Below the pieces are notes generated by a model. The model saw only the letters and a program-made list of their open reading frames with translations. It was not told the DNA's origin and made no database searches. The translations under genes were made by a program, and so were the position numbers. Below are positions 24,983-33,229 of a stretch of DNA of 64,000 bases, piece after piece; the first letter of the stretch is position 1, and the number at the start of each line of letters is the position of its first letter. The DNA is from Planctomycetes bacterium syqfu (GTDB lineage Bacteria; Planctomycetota; Phycisphaerae; Phycisphaerales; Phycisphaeraceae), in contig CP087563.1 of NCBI GenBank assembly GCA_020974905.1, positions 1,736,001 to 1,800,000 of the forward strand. Direction: 5' to 3'.

Positions 24983-26137
24983 TCACGCATGAATCTGCGT
25001 CACCACATCGACATCCGGCCGTGTGGCTTTGCCCTGCTCATGTCCATCGACATGCCAGCAGCTTGCCCAGTGCTCCCGGAAGTCAGGTGTAATCTCATGC
25101 AATGGTGGATCACTGGCTGTGCAACGCTGATCCCCTGCATAACTCCGACACCGCGGGTGGAACGGGCAACCGCTGGGCAAGTCCGCAGGATTTGGGACAT
25201 TACCTTCAATGGTCCGCAGGCGATGTTTGGATGAACCGAGAATCGGCATGGAGTCAAACAAGCCTTGCGTGTACGGATGCAACGGATTTTCAAACACGTC
25301 ATGGACACTGCCATACTCGACAACGCGTCCTGCATACATGACTGCCACGACGTCCGCGTTCTCTGCCACCACGCCAAGGTCATGGGTGATGAGCATGATA
25401 CTCATGCCACGCTCAGCCTGGAGTTTGCGGAGCAGTTCGAGAATCTGTGCCTGAATCGTCACGTCCAACGCCGTCGTCGGTTCGTCTGCTAAAAGTAACT
25501 TCGGTTGGCAGGCCAATGCCATGGCAATCATCACACGTTGACGCATCCCGCCGGACATCTGATGCGGGTAAACGCGCAAACGTGATGCAGCATCAGCAAT
25601 CCCCACGTCTTTGAGTGCCTGCACAGCAATGTCCACCGCTTGGGAACGTGAGACTTTTTGGTGCAACAGGATCGCTTCGAGAATCTGTTCGCCAACGGTG
25701 TACACCGGGTTGAGCGATGTCATCGGTTCCTGAAAGATCATGGCAATGTCATTACCACGAATTTTCTGCATCTGTTTTTCGGAGTACTTGAGCAGGTCAA
25801 CCGGTTGACTTAGCGAAACAGGGTCTGACCCCGTTTCGCTAGACGTTTCGCTAGACTTGGTGGAACTTTCGGGGCTGCTTCCGGGGCTTCCGGGGGTGGG
25901 GTTCCACCAGATGCTGCCGGACTCAAATCGGCCGGGCGGGGTTGGCACCAATTGCAAGGTCGACAGCGCGGAGACGGATTTACCGCAACCGGATTCACCG
26001 ACCACACCCAGAGTTTGTCCCGGATAGATTGACAGATTCACGCCATTGACTGCACGCACGCGACCAGCCGGACCGTCGAAAGAGACCGCCAGATTCTCAA
26101 CGCGGAGTAGAGGTTGTGGTTTGTCATGCTGCATCAT
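24983..26137 (-). CDS. oppD: Oligopeptide/dipeptide ABC transporter ATP-binding protein (OppD-like)
   Basis: A 384-residue ATPase. GESGCGKS (47-54) is Walker [17 protein letters not shown] is the signature, [13 protein letters not shown] is Walker B and LITHDLGVV is the H-loop. The C-terminal [12 protein letters not shown] region is the Cys-rich oligopeptide-transporter extension. Residues ~80-112 are an extra Ser/Thr/Pro-rich stretch (around [15 protein letters not shown]) between SIWWN and DLLKYSE, where relatives have only a few residues. The DNA there carries a repeat palindrome (25812-25840). It is the last gene of a five-gene minus-strand operon. No OppF partner is present, so it may act as a homodimer or pair with an ATPase encoded elsewhere. 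Confidence 0.88.
   Translation of the reverse strand: MMQHDKPQPLLRVENLAVSFDGPAGRVRAVNGVNLSIYPGQTLGVVGESGCGKSVSALSTLQLVPTPPGRFESGSIWWNPTPGSPGSSPESSTKSSETSSETGSDPVSLSQPVDLLKYSEKQMQKIRGNDIAMIFQEPMTSLNPVYTVGEQILEAILLHQKVSRSQAVDIAVQALKDVGIADAASRLRVYPHQMSGGMRQRVMIAMALACQPKLLLADEPTTALDVTIQAQILELLRKLQAERGMSIMLITHDLGVVAENADVVAVMYAGRVVEYGSVHDVFENPLHPYTQGLFDSMPILGSSKHRLRTIEGNVPNPADLPSGCPFHPRCRSYAGDQRCTASDPPLHEITPDFREHWASCWHVDGHEQGKATRPDVDVVTQIHA
25812..25840. repeat. Palindromic repeat embedded in frame in oppD
   Basis: AGCGAAAC and GTTTCGCT flank GGGTC-T-GACCC, forming a 29-base hairpin with one central-arm mismatch. GTTTCGCTAGAC then recurs next to it, giving short direct repeats up to about 25856. 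The segment codes for part of the unusual Ser/Thr-rich insert of OppD. Confidence 0.65.
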
Positions 26138-26170
26138 AATCTTGCCCTATCCGTCTGGCGTTTCTGAAAC

Positions 26171-26206
26171 TTCCGGGGGTTCCGGGGGTTCCGGGGGTTC
26201 CGGGGG
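26171..26206. repeat. Tandem repeat (TTCCGGGGG)x4 abutting the oppC stop
   Basis: Four perfect nine-base units run from 26171 to 26206 and touch the oppC stop codon at 26207-26209. Two perfect units of the same nine-mer lie at 58118-58135, again touching a stop codon on the minus strand. Confidence 0.85.
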
Positions 26207-27301
26207 TCACAGTTGTGCTGCCTTTTTGAGTTGGGGGTCAATCGCGTCACGCAAGGCTTCACCCACGAGGTTGTAAGCAAAGACGGTAAAGAAAATCGCA
26301 AAGCCGGGATAGATGGCCATCCACCACGTGAACACGCCCCCCTGCCCACGCGCCTGGTTGAGCATCTGCCCCCAGCTTGGCTCTTCGACGAGTCCGAGTC
26401 CCAGGAAGCTGAGCGTGCTCTCAGTGAGAATCGCACCAGCTACACCAAAACTCGCGCTGACGAGCACCGGCGTGACACCGTTGGGGAGCATGTGCTTGAA
26501 CAACACTGAACGCAACGGCAAGCCGCAGGCAATCGCTGCCTGCACGAAATCCTGTTCGCGCAGCTTGAGAAACTCAGCACGTGTGAAGACCGCATACCCC
26601 ACCCACCCGGTGAGTCCGAGGATGATCATCATCAAATACAAGTTACGACCGTAAAACGCGACGAATGTGATCAGCAGAAAAATCGTGGGGATCGCAGAAA
26701 AGACTTCGACCAAACGCATGCCAAGTAGATCCACCCAACCCGAGAAATAACCCATGAGTCCGCCGATGATCACACCGATACAGATGGCGATCCCCGTCGA
26801 CAAAAATCCGACCGCCAACGCGATCCGGCAGGCGTGAATCATGCGACTGCACAGGTCTTCGCCATCACCTGTCGTCCCCATCCAGTGCTTACCCGACGGC
26901 GAAAGGAATCGTGTCTCCTCCATCTCACGGAAGCGATCCGTCGGGGAGTATGGCACGATGGTCATCACCGCCCACTGAGCTTCCTCCGCTGCCAACGCTT
27001 CACGGTATTGACTGTAGACAATCGCCTGCGGTGGCTTGATGAGAATCAGTGACAGAATACTGATCACCACGCCGACGCCTGCAAAGATCAAGATGCGTTT
27101 CCCAAAGTGCAGCGACCTCAAGCACAGCAGAATCGCAGCCACCAATGCCATTGCCAAAATGATCACATCCGCAGCCGTCAGGTGCCTGAGCATCGGGCTC
27201 GATACACCGTCCGCTGTCTTCCAGAGAATCGGGTGACTGGAAGCAAGTAACGGGCCGAAGATCGCAAAGAACGCAACCAAACCAATCCATGCCAAACCCA
27301 C
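26207..27301 (-). CDS. oppC: Oligopeptide ABC transporter permease (OppC-like), possible 5' frameshift
   Basis: A permease with an N-terminal TM (GLAWIGLVAFFAIFGPLLAS), two further helices, a periplasmic loop ending LSPSGKHWMGTTGDGEDLCSR (the OppC G-T-D-x-x-G-R/Q type block), then the core helices. EAA loop: EQDFVQAAIACGLPLRSVLFKHMLPN; SFLGLGLVEEPSWGQML is also characteristic. GTG 27301 gives 364 residues but no ribosome-binding site is evident. A neighbouring frame from ATG 27402 encodes a plausible OppC tail (MTAIDTSQTIKARRPRSF), and joining it needs a -1 shift near 27320-27345. So either the protein starts at GTG or the gene is frameshifted. It is the fourth gene of the opp operon. Confidence 0.75.
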   Translation of the reverse strand: MGLAWIGLVAFFAIFGPLLASSHPILWKTADGVSSPMLRHLTAADVIILAMALVAAILLCLRSLHFGKRILIFAGVGVVISILSLILIKPPQAIVYSQYREALAAEEAQWAVMTIVPYSPTDRFREMEETRFLSPSGKHWMGTTGDGEDLCSRMIHACRIALAVGFLSTGIAICIGVIIGGLMGYFSGWVDLLGMRLVEVFSAIPTIFLLITFVAFYGRNLYLMMIILGLTGWVGYAVFTRAEFLKLREQDFVQAAIACGLPLRSVLFKHMLPNGVTPVLVSASFGVAGAILTESTLSFLGLGLVEEPSWGQMLNQARGQGGVFTWWMAIYPGFAIFFTVFAYNLVGEALRDAIDPQLKKAAQL

Positions 27302-27450
27302 GCGAGCGCCCTGCAGCGCCCGGTCATGTCCAAAAGCACACCCGCAAGAAAACTCCGCGGACGCCTGGCTTTGATGGTTTGTGATGTGTCAATGGCTGTC
27401 ATGGTTTACGTTAATCCAAGGTTTAAATATCTGCGACACATAACATTTCG

Positions 27451-27529
27451 TTGAGCACCGCATATTAATGAGGTGCAGGTAAATATTACGACGCTTCACA
27501 CCTGCACCAGATTAACATCTGGTGCTCAA
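27451..27529. repeat. Compound hairpin repeat with CACCAGATTAACATCTGGTG
   Basis: TTGAGCACC (27451-27459) and GGTGCTCAA (27521-27529) close an outer stem. Inside are GTGCAGGT/ACCTGCAC (27473-27480 and 27500-27507) and GCACCAGAT/ATCTGGTGC (27504-27525). A partly matching copy lies near 63201-63230. It sits between oppB and oppC. Confidence 0.5.
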
Positions 27530-27597
27530 GGTTCATTGCGTTTTCACATCTGTGGTTATCTGTGTTCATCTGTGGTTACTTGTCTTTCTCACAACTA

Positions 27598-28992
27598 TCA
27601 TTCATAACTCACACGCGGGTCGGCCATGGCATAGAGTACGTCACGCATGATCTCACTGGCTAAACCAATCAGGCCACCGATGAGTGTGGTGCCCATGAGT
27701 AACTCACGGTCTTTCATGAAGGCAGCCTCGACACCGAGCTTGCCCATCCCCGGAATGGAAAAGATGTTCTCCACGATGACCGAACCCACAAACAATGCGG
27801 GGATAATCGACGCAGCAACGGTGATCAACGGCAACAAACTATTGCGAAACACATGCCGAAACAGCACGTCATGTTCACTCACGCCCTTGGCACGCACGGT
27901 GCGGACATAGTCACTGCGGATGTTATCCAGCACCGAACCCCGCATCAGTTTGGAGAGCACGGCAAACCCGCCATACGTCAAACAAAACACCGGCAAAACC
28001 AGATGCCAGATCGTGTCAAGCAAATACCCACGTTCAAAACCACTCTCGCTAAACGCAGGTAAAAACCGCATGCTGTCGGCTTCCAGTGAATGCAATCCCG
28101 CTGTCGGGAACCACCACAAATACTGCTTGTTGGCAAGGTACGAAATCAACAACACCCCTGCCAGAATCACCGGGAAACTCCAAAGCGCGATCATGGTAAA
28201 TCCGCTGGCAATGTCGAACCATTTGCCTCGATGTCTAGCTGCATAAATACCCGTGAGTATCGCCACGCAGTAAATGATCGGGATGGTGATGACATTCAGC
28301 AGCACCGTCACCGGCACGGCCTGAGCGAGCATCTGCGTCACCTTCCGACCACGCAGCGATTGCCCAAGGTCCGGCCACTTGATCGCGGGCCTGCTAAAGA
28401 GAATCCGTTGACGCCCTGCCAACTGAGATTGCAAAAGGCTGCGGAGTTCACGTTGCTGATTCAGTTTGGTGTCCGCCTTGGTCACGCGGTTCAGATCACG
28501 CTCAAGCATGTTGGGACTTAACTGCTTGATCCACGCCAGTCCCACATCGACATCGGCCAGTAATTCACGCACCGCCGCCACTGCCAGGACCGGCTCGATG
28601 TCCTTGTACCTGGCCATGTTCACCACCAGGTCATCCAGCGTGCGTGGCGTGCCAAGCTTGGGAAGCAGGTCATCGGCTGCAATGGCATCGGACATGGTCT
28701 GCATCTGCTCATCGGTAAAGGACAGTTGAGACGTATTGAGAAAACCAACAGGCGACACCTGATTGACCCAACGACCGTATTGCACGATGGCAGGTTGATC
28801 CAAACCGTAACGCCGTTCGAAATACTCACGGATGCGCCGGGCCTCATCGCCCTCGGTCTGTGCCCCCTGCTCATTGAGAACATTGCCCCCAAAGCCACCC
28901 GGCGCAAAGGCCATCACAAAGAACACCACCGCCGTCACGCCAATGAGCGTGGGGATCATGAGTAGCAGTCGGCGGATGATGTAAGTAAGCAT
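27598..28992 (-). CDS. oppB: Oligopeptide ABC transporter permease (OppB-like)
   Basis: A 464-residue permease, longer than the usual ~310. MLTYIIRRLLLMIPTLIGVTAVVFFVM is the typical OppB first helix and F-x-x-x-P start. A large periplasmic insert of about 180 residues (LSFTDEQMQTMSDAIAAD to LFSRPAIKWPDLGQS) precedes the core helices. The EAA loop is YVRTVRAKGVSEHDVLFRHVFRNSLLP, and FSIPGMGKLGVEAA follows, as is standard. It pairs with an OppC-type subunit in the inner membrane. It lies between the binding protein gene and oppC1 in the operon. Confidence 0.9.
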   Translation of the reverse strand: MLTYIIRRLLLMIPTLIGVTAVVFFVMAFAPGGFGGNVLNEQGAQTEGDEARRIREYFERRYGLDQPAIVQYGRWVNQVSPVGFLNTSQLSFTDEQMQTMSDAIAADDLLPKLGTPRTLDDLVVNMARYKDIEPVLAVAAVRELLADVDVGLAWIKQLSPNMLERDLNRVTKADTKLNQQRELRSLLQSQLAGRQRILFSRPAIKWPDLGQSLRGRKVTQMLAQAVPVTVLLNVITIPIIYCVAILTGIYAARHRGKWFDIASGFTMIALWSFPVILAGVLLISYLANKQYLWWFPTAGLHSLEADSMRFLPAFSESGFERGYLLDTIWHLVLPVFCLTYGGFAVLSKLMRGSVLDNIRSDYVRTVRAKGVSEHDVLFRHVFRNSLLPLITVAASIIPALFVGSVIVENIFSIPGMGKLGVEAAFMKDRELLMGTTLIGGLIGLASEIMRDVLYAMADPRVSYE

Positions 28993-29009
28993 TTATTGAT
29001 TTCAGATTT

Positions 29010-29113
29010 TTGAATTTTGAATTTTGAATTTCGGATTGATACTAATTCGTATCGTACGCTGTCTTTGTTAAGCAAATCCGAAATCCGAAATCCGAAATTC
29101 GAAATCCGAAATT
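29010..29113. repeat. Low-complexity GAATTTT / CCGAAAT tandem arrays
   Basis: TTGAATTT units repeat three times at 29010-29030, ending in TTTCGGATT, and an array of AATCCGAA units fills 29075-29113. The two arrays are partly inverse complements and could pair between oppA and oppB in the transcript. Confidence 0.6.
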
Positions 29114-29124
29114 GCTTGGTTAAC

Positions 29125-30963
29125 TCACAGTCCCCAGCGTTGGAGTTTGCGTGGGACGTACCATTCTTCCACGTCGTTGATGCCGGTCTTCACGCGCTGG
29201 ACATTCTTGATGCGGTTGTCCATGAAGAGCACCGCCTTGGTGGTCCAGAGGAACGTGTAGGGTTGGTCTTCGTGGAGGATGGCATGAACCTTATGCCAGA
29301 GTTCCATGCGCTTGTCTTCATCCATGGTGACGCGGGCTTCGTCGATGAGTTTGTCCAGGTCCTTGTTGATATAGTGAATGTAATTGTCACCGCCATCAGC
29401 CACCTGATCGGAATGGAAAATCTGGTTGGGATCGCCCTCAATCGTTCCCGACCAACCCAGCGTCATGGCATCAAACTGACGCTGGCCGATTCGCTGAATC
29501 ATGATCGACCATTCCAACGGATCAGGCTCCATGGCAATACCCGCGCGGGCGTAGGCATCCTTGAGATAGAAAGCCATCTGTTTGTAGTTTTCGCTTGAGG
29601 CCGGGTAGATGAGTTTGAAGGTGAACTTTTTGCCATCAGCCGATTCGATCACGCCATCACCATCACGGTCTTCAAAGCCGGCTTCCTTGAGTAATGCCTT
29701 GGCTTTGTCCGGGGCGTAGGGCCAAAGTTCCACATCAGGGTTGGCCTGCTTACCCAGGCGATGAAACGGACCGCTGCATGGTGTTGCCAAACCGACCATC
29801 AAATTCTTGGACATCTGATCGCGGTTGGTGAGCATGGTCATCGCCTGACGAACACGCTTGTCCGCGAAGATGGTTGGCTTGCCTTCCTGCATCTGGTTCC
29901 AGGCAATGTAACGATATCCGCCGGTGATGGTTTCAAACTCAAAGAGTTGTTTTTCCTTGAGCAGTTGTTCGTCTTCCTTGAGTGCAACATACTGTTCAGG
30001 TGTCGGGCCATAGCGATCCAGTTCACCGTTACGGAAGGCAACCAGACGTGCGTTGTCATCGAGAATTTCGCGGTAGACAATACGATCAATCGCAGGAGCC
30101 ACGCCCCAGTATTTGTCATTGCGGACCAGTTCGATCTTGCCTTCACCGGGCTTCCAATCCTGCGGGTTATCTGCAAGCTTGTACGGACCTGTTCCAAAAA
30201 GTAAACCGGTGGATTCGTTGAATTGAGCTTCAGTGAATTGGCCGTAAAAATGCTTGGCCAGAATCGTGATCCCTGCACAGACATCAAAGCCTTTGAAGTA
30301 AGTTTCCTTGAGTTTGAAAGTGACTTCATACGGGCCATTGGCAGTCACCGATTCAACCTTGTCGTAGTAAGCACGATCGCGCGGTGCTGCAACTTTGGGA
30401 TTCATGATCCAGTCGAAGCTGAAGACCACGTCTTCAGAAGTAAACGGCTTACCGTCGGAGAAGGTGACGTTTTCGCGGAGCTTAAAGACGATGGTCAAAC
30501 CGTCATCACTGATGGTCCAACTTTGGGCAAGCATGGGCTGCCACGCAAGTGTCATCGGATCACGATTGGCCAATGACTCAATAACATGATCTTCAAGCAC
30601 ACGTTGATAAACGTCGGATGAGATCAACGGCGTGAGTTTGCTGACCGTTGAACCGAAGGGATAAATCACCCAGTCACCGGTGGCATAGTCCGGCTCAGTC
30701 ATCGGCGCGAGGATCCGTGCAAACGGGCCGTCGGCATCGACGTTGGTCTTGCCAGTCTGTGTGGTGGTCGCGACGTGTACACCGGAAGCAAGCTTGTTGG
30801 CCAACTGGGTGATCTCGTCACCTTGCGCATCCAATGTCGTCTGGATTTTGCTGAGTTTATCCCACTGCCGATCATCCTGGATCATCTTGAACCAGAGCGT
30901 GATGAGAATCGCCACAAGCAGCAGGCAGACGATCCAATCCTTCAAACCAAATCGGTTGTCCAT
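29125..30963 (-). CDS. oppA: Peptide/oligopeptide ABC transporter substrate-binding protein (SBP family 5)
   Basis: A 612-residue solute-binding protein. A non-cleaved-looking N-terminal helix (WIVCLLLVAILITLWF) anchors it, followed by a short coiled-coil-like stretch (DKLSKIQTTLDAQGDEITQLANKL). The SBP_bac_5 domain begins near residue 95 and includes LAQSWTISDDGLTIVFKLRENVTFSDGKPFTSEDVVFSFDW, FGTGPYKL and YIAWNQ. It ends with IHYINKDLDKLIDEAR and an Asp-rich region. There is no lipobox, unusual for a diderm OppA-like protein but workable with a membrane anchor. It should capture peptides or related solutes for the two permeases encoded beside it. Confidence 0.88.
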   Translation of the reverse strand: MDNRFGLKDWIVCLLLVAILITLWFKMIQDDRQWDKLSKIQTTLDAQGDEITQLANKLASGVHVATTTQTGKTNVDADGPFARILAPMTEPDYATGDWVIYPFGSTVSKLTPLISSDVYQRVLEDHVIESLANRDPMTLAWQPMLAQSWTISDDGLTIVFKLRENVTFSDGKPFTSEDVVFSFDWIMNPKVAAPRDRAYYDKVESVTANGPYEVTFKLKETYFKGFDVCAGITILAKHFYGQFTEAQFNESTGLLFGTGPYKLADNPQDWKPGEGKIELVRNDKYWGVAPAIDRIVYREILDDNARLVAFRNGELDRYGPTPEQYVALKEDEQLLKEKQLFEFETITGGYRYIAWNQMQEGKPTIFADKRVRQAMTMLTNRDQMSKNLMVGLATPCSGPFHRLGKQANPDVELWPYAPDKAKALLKEAGFEDRDGDGVIESADGKKFTFKLIYPASSENYKQMAFYLKDAYARAGIAMEPDPLEWSIMIQRIGQRQFDAMTLGWSGTIEGDPNQIFHSDQVADGGDNYIHYINKDLDKLIDEARVTMDEDKRMELWHKVHAILHEDQPYTFLWTTKAVLFMDNRIKNVQRVKTGINDVEEWYVPRKLQRWGL

Positions 30964-31029
30964 GAACTGTCCTTCGCCAGTTAATTCCGAAGCTGTTTCA
31001 GTGATGAAGATTGTAACGCAAAGACGGCC

Positions 31030-31968
31030 TTAGCGGTGAGATTTACGCGATCGCGGGTCGAGTTTATCGCGCAGGGCATCGCCGACAAAGTTAAGCCCCA
31101 TCAACGTGAGTCCGAGTAACACGCATGGCCAGACCAGTAGCCACCAACGTGTAAACGAACCGGTGAGTCCGATGCTCGCCAGTTGTTCGGTGCCTTCGGA
31201 TGCGAGGTTGCCCCAGCTTGGCATCGGTGCCTGCACACCAATTCCCAGGAAACTCAGGAATGATTCCTGCAAAATGGCATTGGGAATGGTCAAAGTCGCA
31301 TAAACAACAATAGGACCGACCAAATTGGGTAATAAATGGTACCAAAACGTCCGAACGCGCCCGACACCGCAGGCGCGGGCGGCTTCAATGAAGGGTTGCT
31401 CACGAAGACTGAGCACCTGCCCGCGAATCACGCGCGCTAACGTCAACCAACTCACCCCGCCGATGGCAATGAGCAAGGTCAGTAACTGTGACAACTGCAC
31501 CGCCCAGGTGTCCGGCATCATCCACTTGGCGACATGTTCAACAAAGGGTGACAACGCCAGATCAAGTAGCACCACCAACAGGATGTAAGGCAGACCAAAA
31601 AGCACATCGACAATGCGCATCATCAGCGCATCAATCCGACCACCTGCATAGCCTGCAACCGTCCCCCAGGTCACCCCGATTCCCACGGAGATAATCGCAG
31701 CACTGATGCCGATCCCCAAACTGATCGCCCCACCGAGCAGGCACCGCCAACCCAGTGATCGACCAAGGCCGTCGCTGCCCATCCAGAATGTGCTTCCCGG
31801 GGCTGTGTTGATCAGTGTGTAATCCTGCGCGTCATACAGCTTCAAAGACCAGGGCAAACTTAACAGACATGGCAGCGCGATCCCAAGCAGCAACACCGCA
31901 CCCAACATGCCTGTGTTTAACCGCCATCTTGATCGTCGCTGAGGCAATGTACTGAGAATCGGCTCCAT
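31030..31968 (-). CDS. Second OppC-like ABC transporter permease
   Basis: A 312-residue permease with a first helix (GMLGAVLLLGIALPCLLSLPW), the periplasmic block GSTFWMGSDGLGRSLGWRCLLG typical of OppC/DppC, and five core helices. EAA loop: EQPFIEAARACGVGRVRTFWYHLLPN. ESFLSFLGIGVQAPMPSWGNLASEG and ALRDKLDPRSR close the protein as in the family. It is the first gene of the operon, 66 bases upstream of the binding protein gene. It is a full-length OppC type distinct from the 26207-27301 protein, so the system has two candidate OppC partners for one OppB. Confidence 0.88.
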   Translation of the reverse strand: MEPILSTLPQRRSRWRLNTGMLGAVLLLGIALPCLLSLPWSLKLYDAQDYTLINTAPGSTFWMGSDGLGRSLGWRCLLGGAISLGIGISAAIISVGIGVTWGTVAGYAGGRIDALMMRIVDVLFGLPYILLVVLLDLALSPFVEHVAKWMMPDTWAVQLSQLLTLLIAIGGVSWLTLARVIRGQVLSLREQPFIEAARACGVGRVRTFWYHLLPNLVGPIVVYATLTIPNAILQESFLSFLGIGVQAPMPSWGNLASEGTEQLASIGLTGSFTRWWLLVWPCVLLGLTLMGLNFVGDALRDKLDPRSRKSHR

Positions 31969-32036
31969 GGGGATATTGTAGCGACATGCTTTGTTGATGC
32001 TCGCTAATCCAACGACTCGGTAAGCTCGTGCTCAAC

Positions 32037-32071
32037 AAAAAAACAGTCGCTGATAAGATCATCAGCGACTG
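32037..32071 (-). terminator. Rho-independent terminator after lpoB
   Basis: CAGTCGCTGAT (32044-32054) and ATCAGCGACTG (32061-32071) form a perfect eleven-pair stem. On the minus strand it is followed by seven T residues (32037-32043). Confidence 0.9.
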
Positions 32072-32112
32072 CGTGAATTGAATGGTATGTGTTTCAGCGA
32101 CTGCTAAACGGT

Positions 32113-32754
32113 TCACCAACCCACGGAGGAGTTCTTGCCTTGCTTGGTGATTTGCTTTTCGTCTTCCCATACTGCCAGGCCGGTCTTGACGTCGACCAGG
32201 GACATCTGGAAGGTGAAGGTGGTTTGACGAATCTTGCCTGCTTCAGCTTTCTTTTCCAGAATCTTGAAAGTCAGCGAGTAGTCAACCATCTGCAACTCAG
32301 GTGTGTACTGCGTGCGATCAGCCTGGGTGTTTTCGCGGGCATACTTGGAAGCGATGTTGCTTTCACCGCCAAGATCACCCTTGTCATTAATGGTGACGAT
32401 GGTCTGGGCGACACCAGCTTTATTGAGCGTCACACGGATTTTCTTGAGCACTTCATCACGGTCAATCTGCTGAGAGGTGTTGTTGACATAACGGTCGATG
32501 GCAATGACCGACGGACGCGAGATCATTTGGCCGGTGGCATCCATGTGATGACCGAGTCTGCCGGAGTTGAGCAGCGATTGGGACATGGCGGCGGCGGCAT
32601 CAGCAGCATCCTGAATGTCCAACCGGCGGATCGTGGTGATCGTCTCGGGACCTGCCGGATCAATGCGGCGGGCGCCACTGCTTTCACAGCCGACGGCCAG
32701 AAACAGACTGCCAATGGTGAGGGTGGCAACGAAGGTGCGAATGAGTGTATTCAT
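32113..32754 (-). CDS. lpoB: LpoB-like lipoprotein (penicillin-binding protein activator family)
   Basis: A 213-residue lipoprotein with a lipobox LAVGC (Cys23). The mature domain has LDIQDAADAAAAMSQSLLNSG, VIAIDRYVNNTSQQIDRDEVLKKIRVTLNKAG and, near the end, FTFQMSLVDVKTGLAVWEDEKQITKQG. These match the LpoB family (PF13036). In E. coli LpoB is an outer-membrane lipoprotein that activates PBP1B. It follows a YcfL-like gene by 52 bases, the same neighbour pair as ycfL-lpoB in E. coli. A strong terminator ends the operon. Confidence 0.85.
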   Translation of the reverse strand: MNTLIRTFVATLTIGSLFLAVGCESSGARRIDPAGPETITTIRRLDIQDAADAAAAMSQSLLNSGRLGHHMDATGQMISRPSVIAIDRYVNNTSQQIDRDEVLKKIRVTLNKAGVAQTIVTINDKGDLGGESNIASKYARENTQADRTQYTPELQMVDYSLTFKILEKKAEAGKIRQTTFTFQMSLVDVKTGLAVWEDEKQITKQGKNSSVGW

Positions 32755-32806
32755 GGTTTATTCCTTTGTGTTTCGCAGGAGCTTGTTGGCGGTGTGTGAT
32801 GCATGA

Positions 32807-33229
32807 TCAGCTACCGGGTTCAAGCAATTTGAGTTTGAAATCCACGGTGTTTTTCGTCGGCGCCATGCCTTGGATCATGCTGGTTTCACGACCTGCCAGT
32901 GAGATTTGTTTCCAGGTGGATAGTGGTGTATCGATGAGCATGCCCGATTCATCAAACCACTCAAAACGATAGTTGAATTTCGCGCGTTCGTTGGTCCCAT
33001 TGTAAAGCTGCGCTTGAACTTTCAGAAAACCGTCGGGGGTATGCGAGGAGATCAACTGCTGGAGTTGGGCTTTGTTGGACAATGATTCATCGGTGATCAC
33101 GCGCTTGTCAAAGACGATGTGTTTATCAGCTTTGGACTCAGCAGGTTCGTAGGTGTTGACGGTCTGACAACCGGTCACCAATCCTGTCAACAGGACCATG
33201 AGTGCTAATTGTGTAAAGCGGTTTGCCAT
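32807..33229 (-). CDS. ycfL: YcfL-like lipoprotein (DUF1425)
   Basis: A 140-residue lipoprotein with lipobox LVTGC (Cys21). The body contains LLISSHTPDGFLKVQAQLYN-like YcfL sequence and the block YRFEWFDESGMLIDTPLSTWKQISLAGRET, then a beta-strand end VDFKLKLLEPG. These match the YcfL family, whose members pair with LpoB; the role is unclear. Its start overlaps the end of the upstream COG3014-like gene by 25 bases, so the three genes are tightly coupled. Confidence 0.82.
   Translation of the reverse strand: MANRFTQLALMVLLTGLVTGCQTVNTYEPAESKADKHIVFDKRVITDESLSNKAQLQQLISSHTPDGFLKVQAQLYNGTNERAKFNYRFEWFDESGMLIDTPLSTWKQISLAGRETSMIQGMAPTKNTVDFKLKLLEPGS

Noticed and set aside
26171-26206. Possible CRISPR-like tandem array
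   Set aside because: The units are nine bases, directly abutting, with no spacers and no cas genes.
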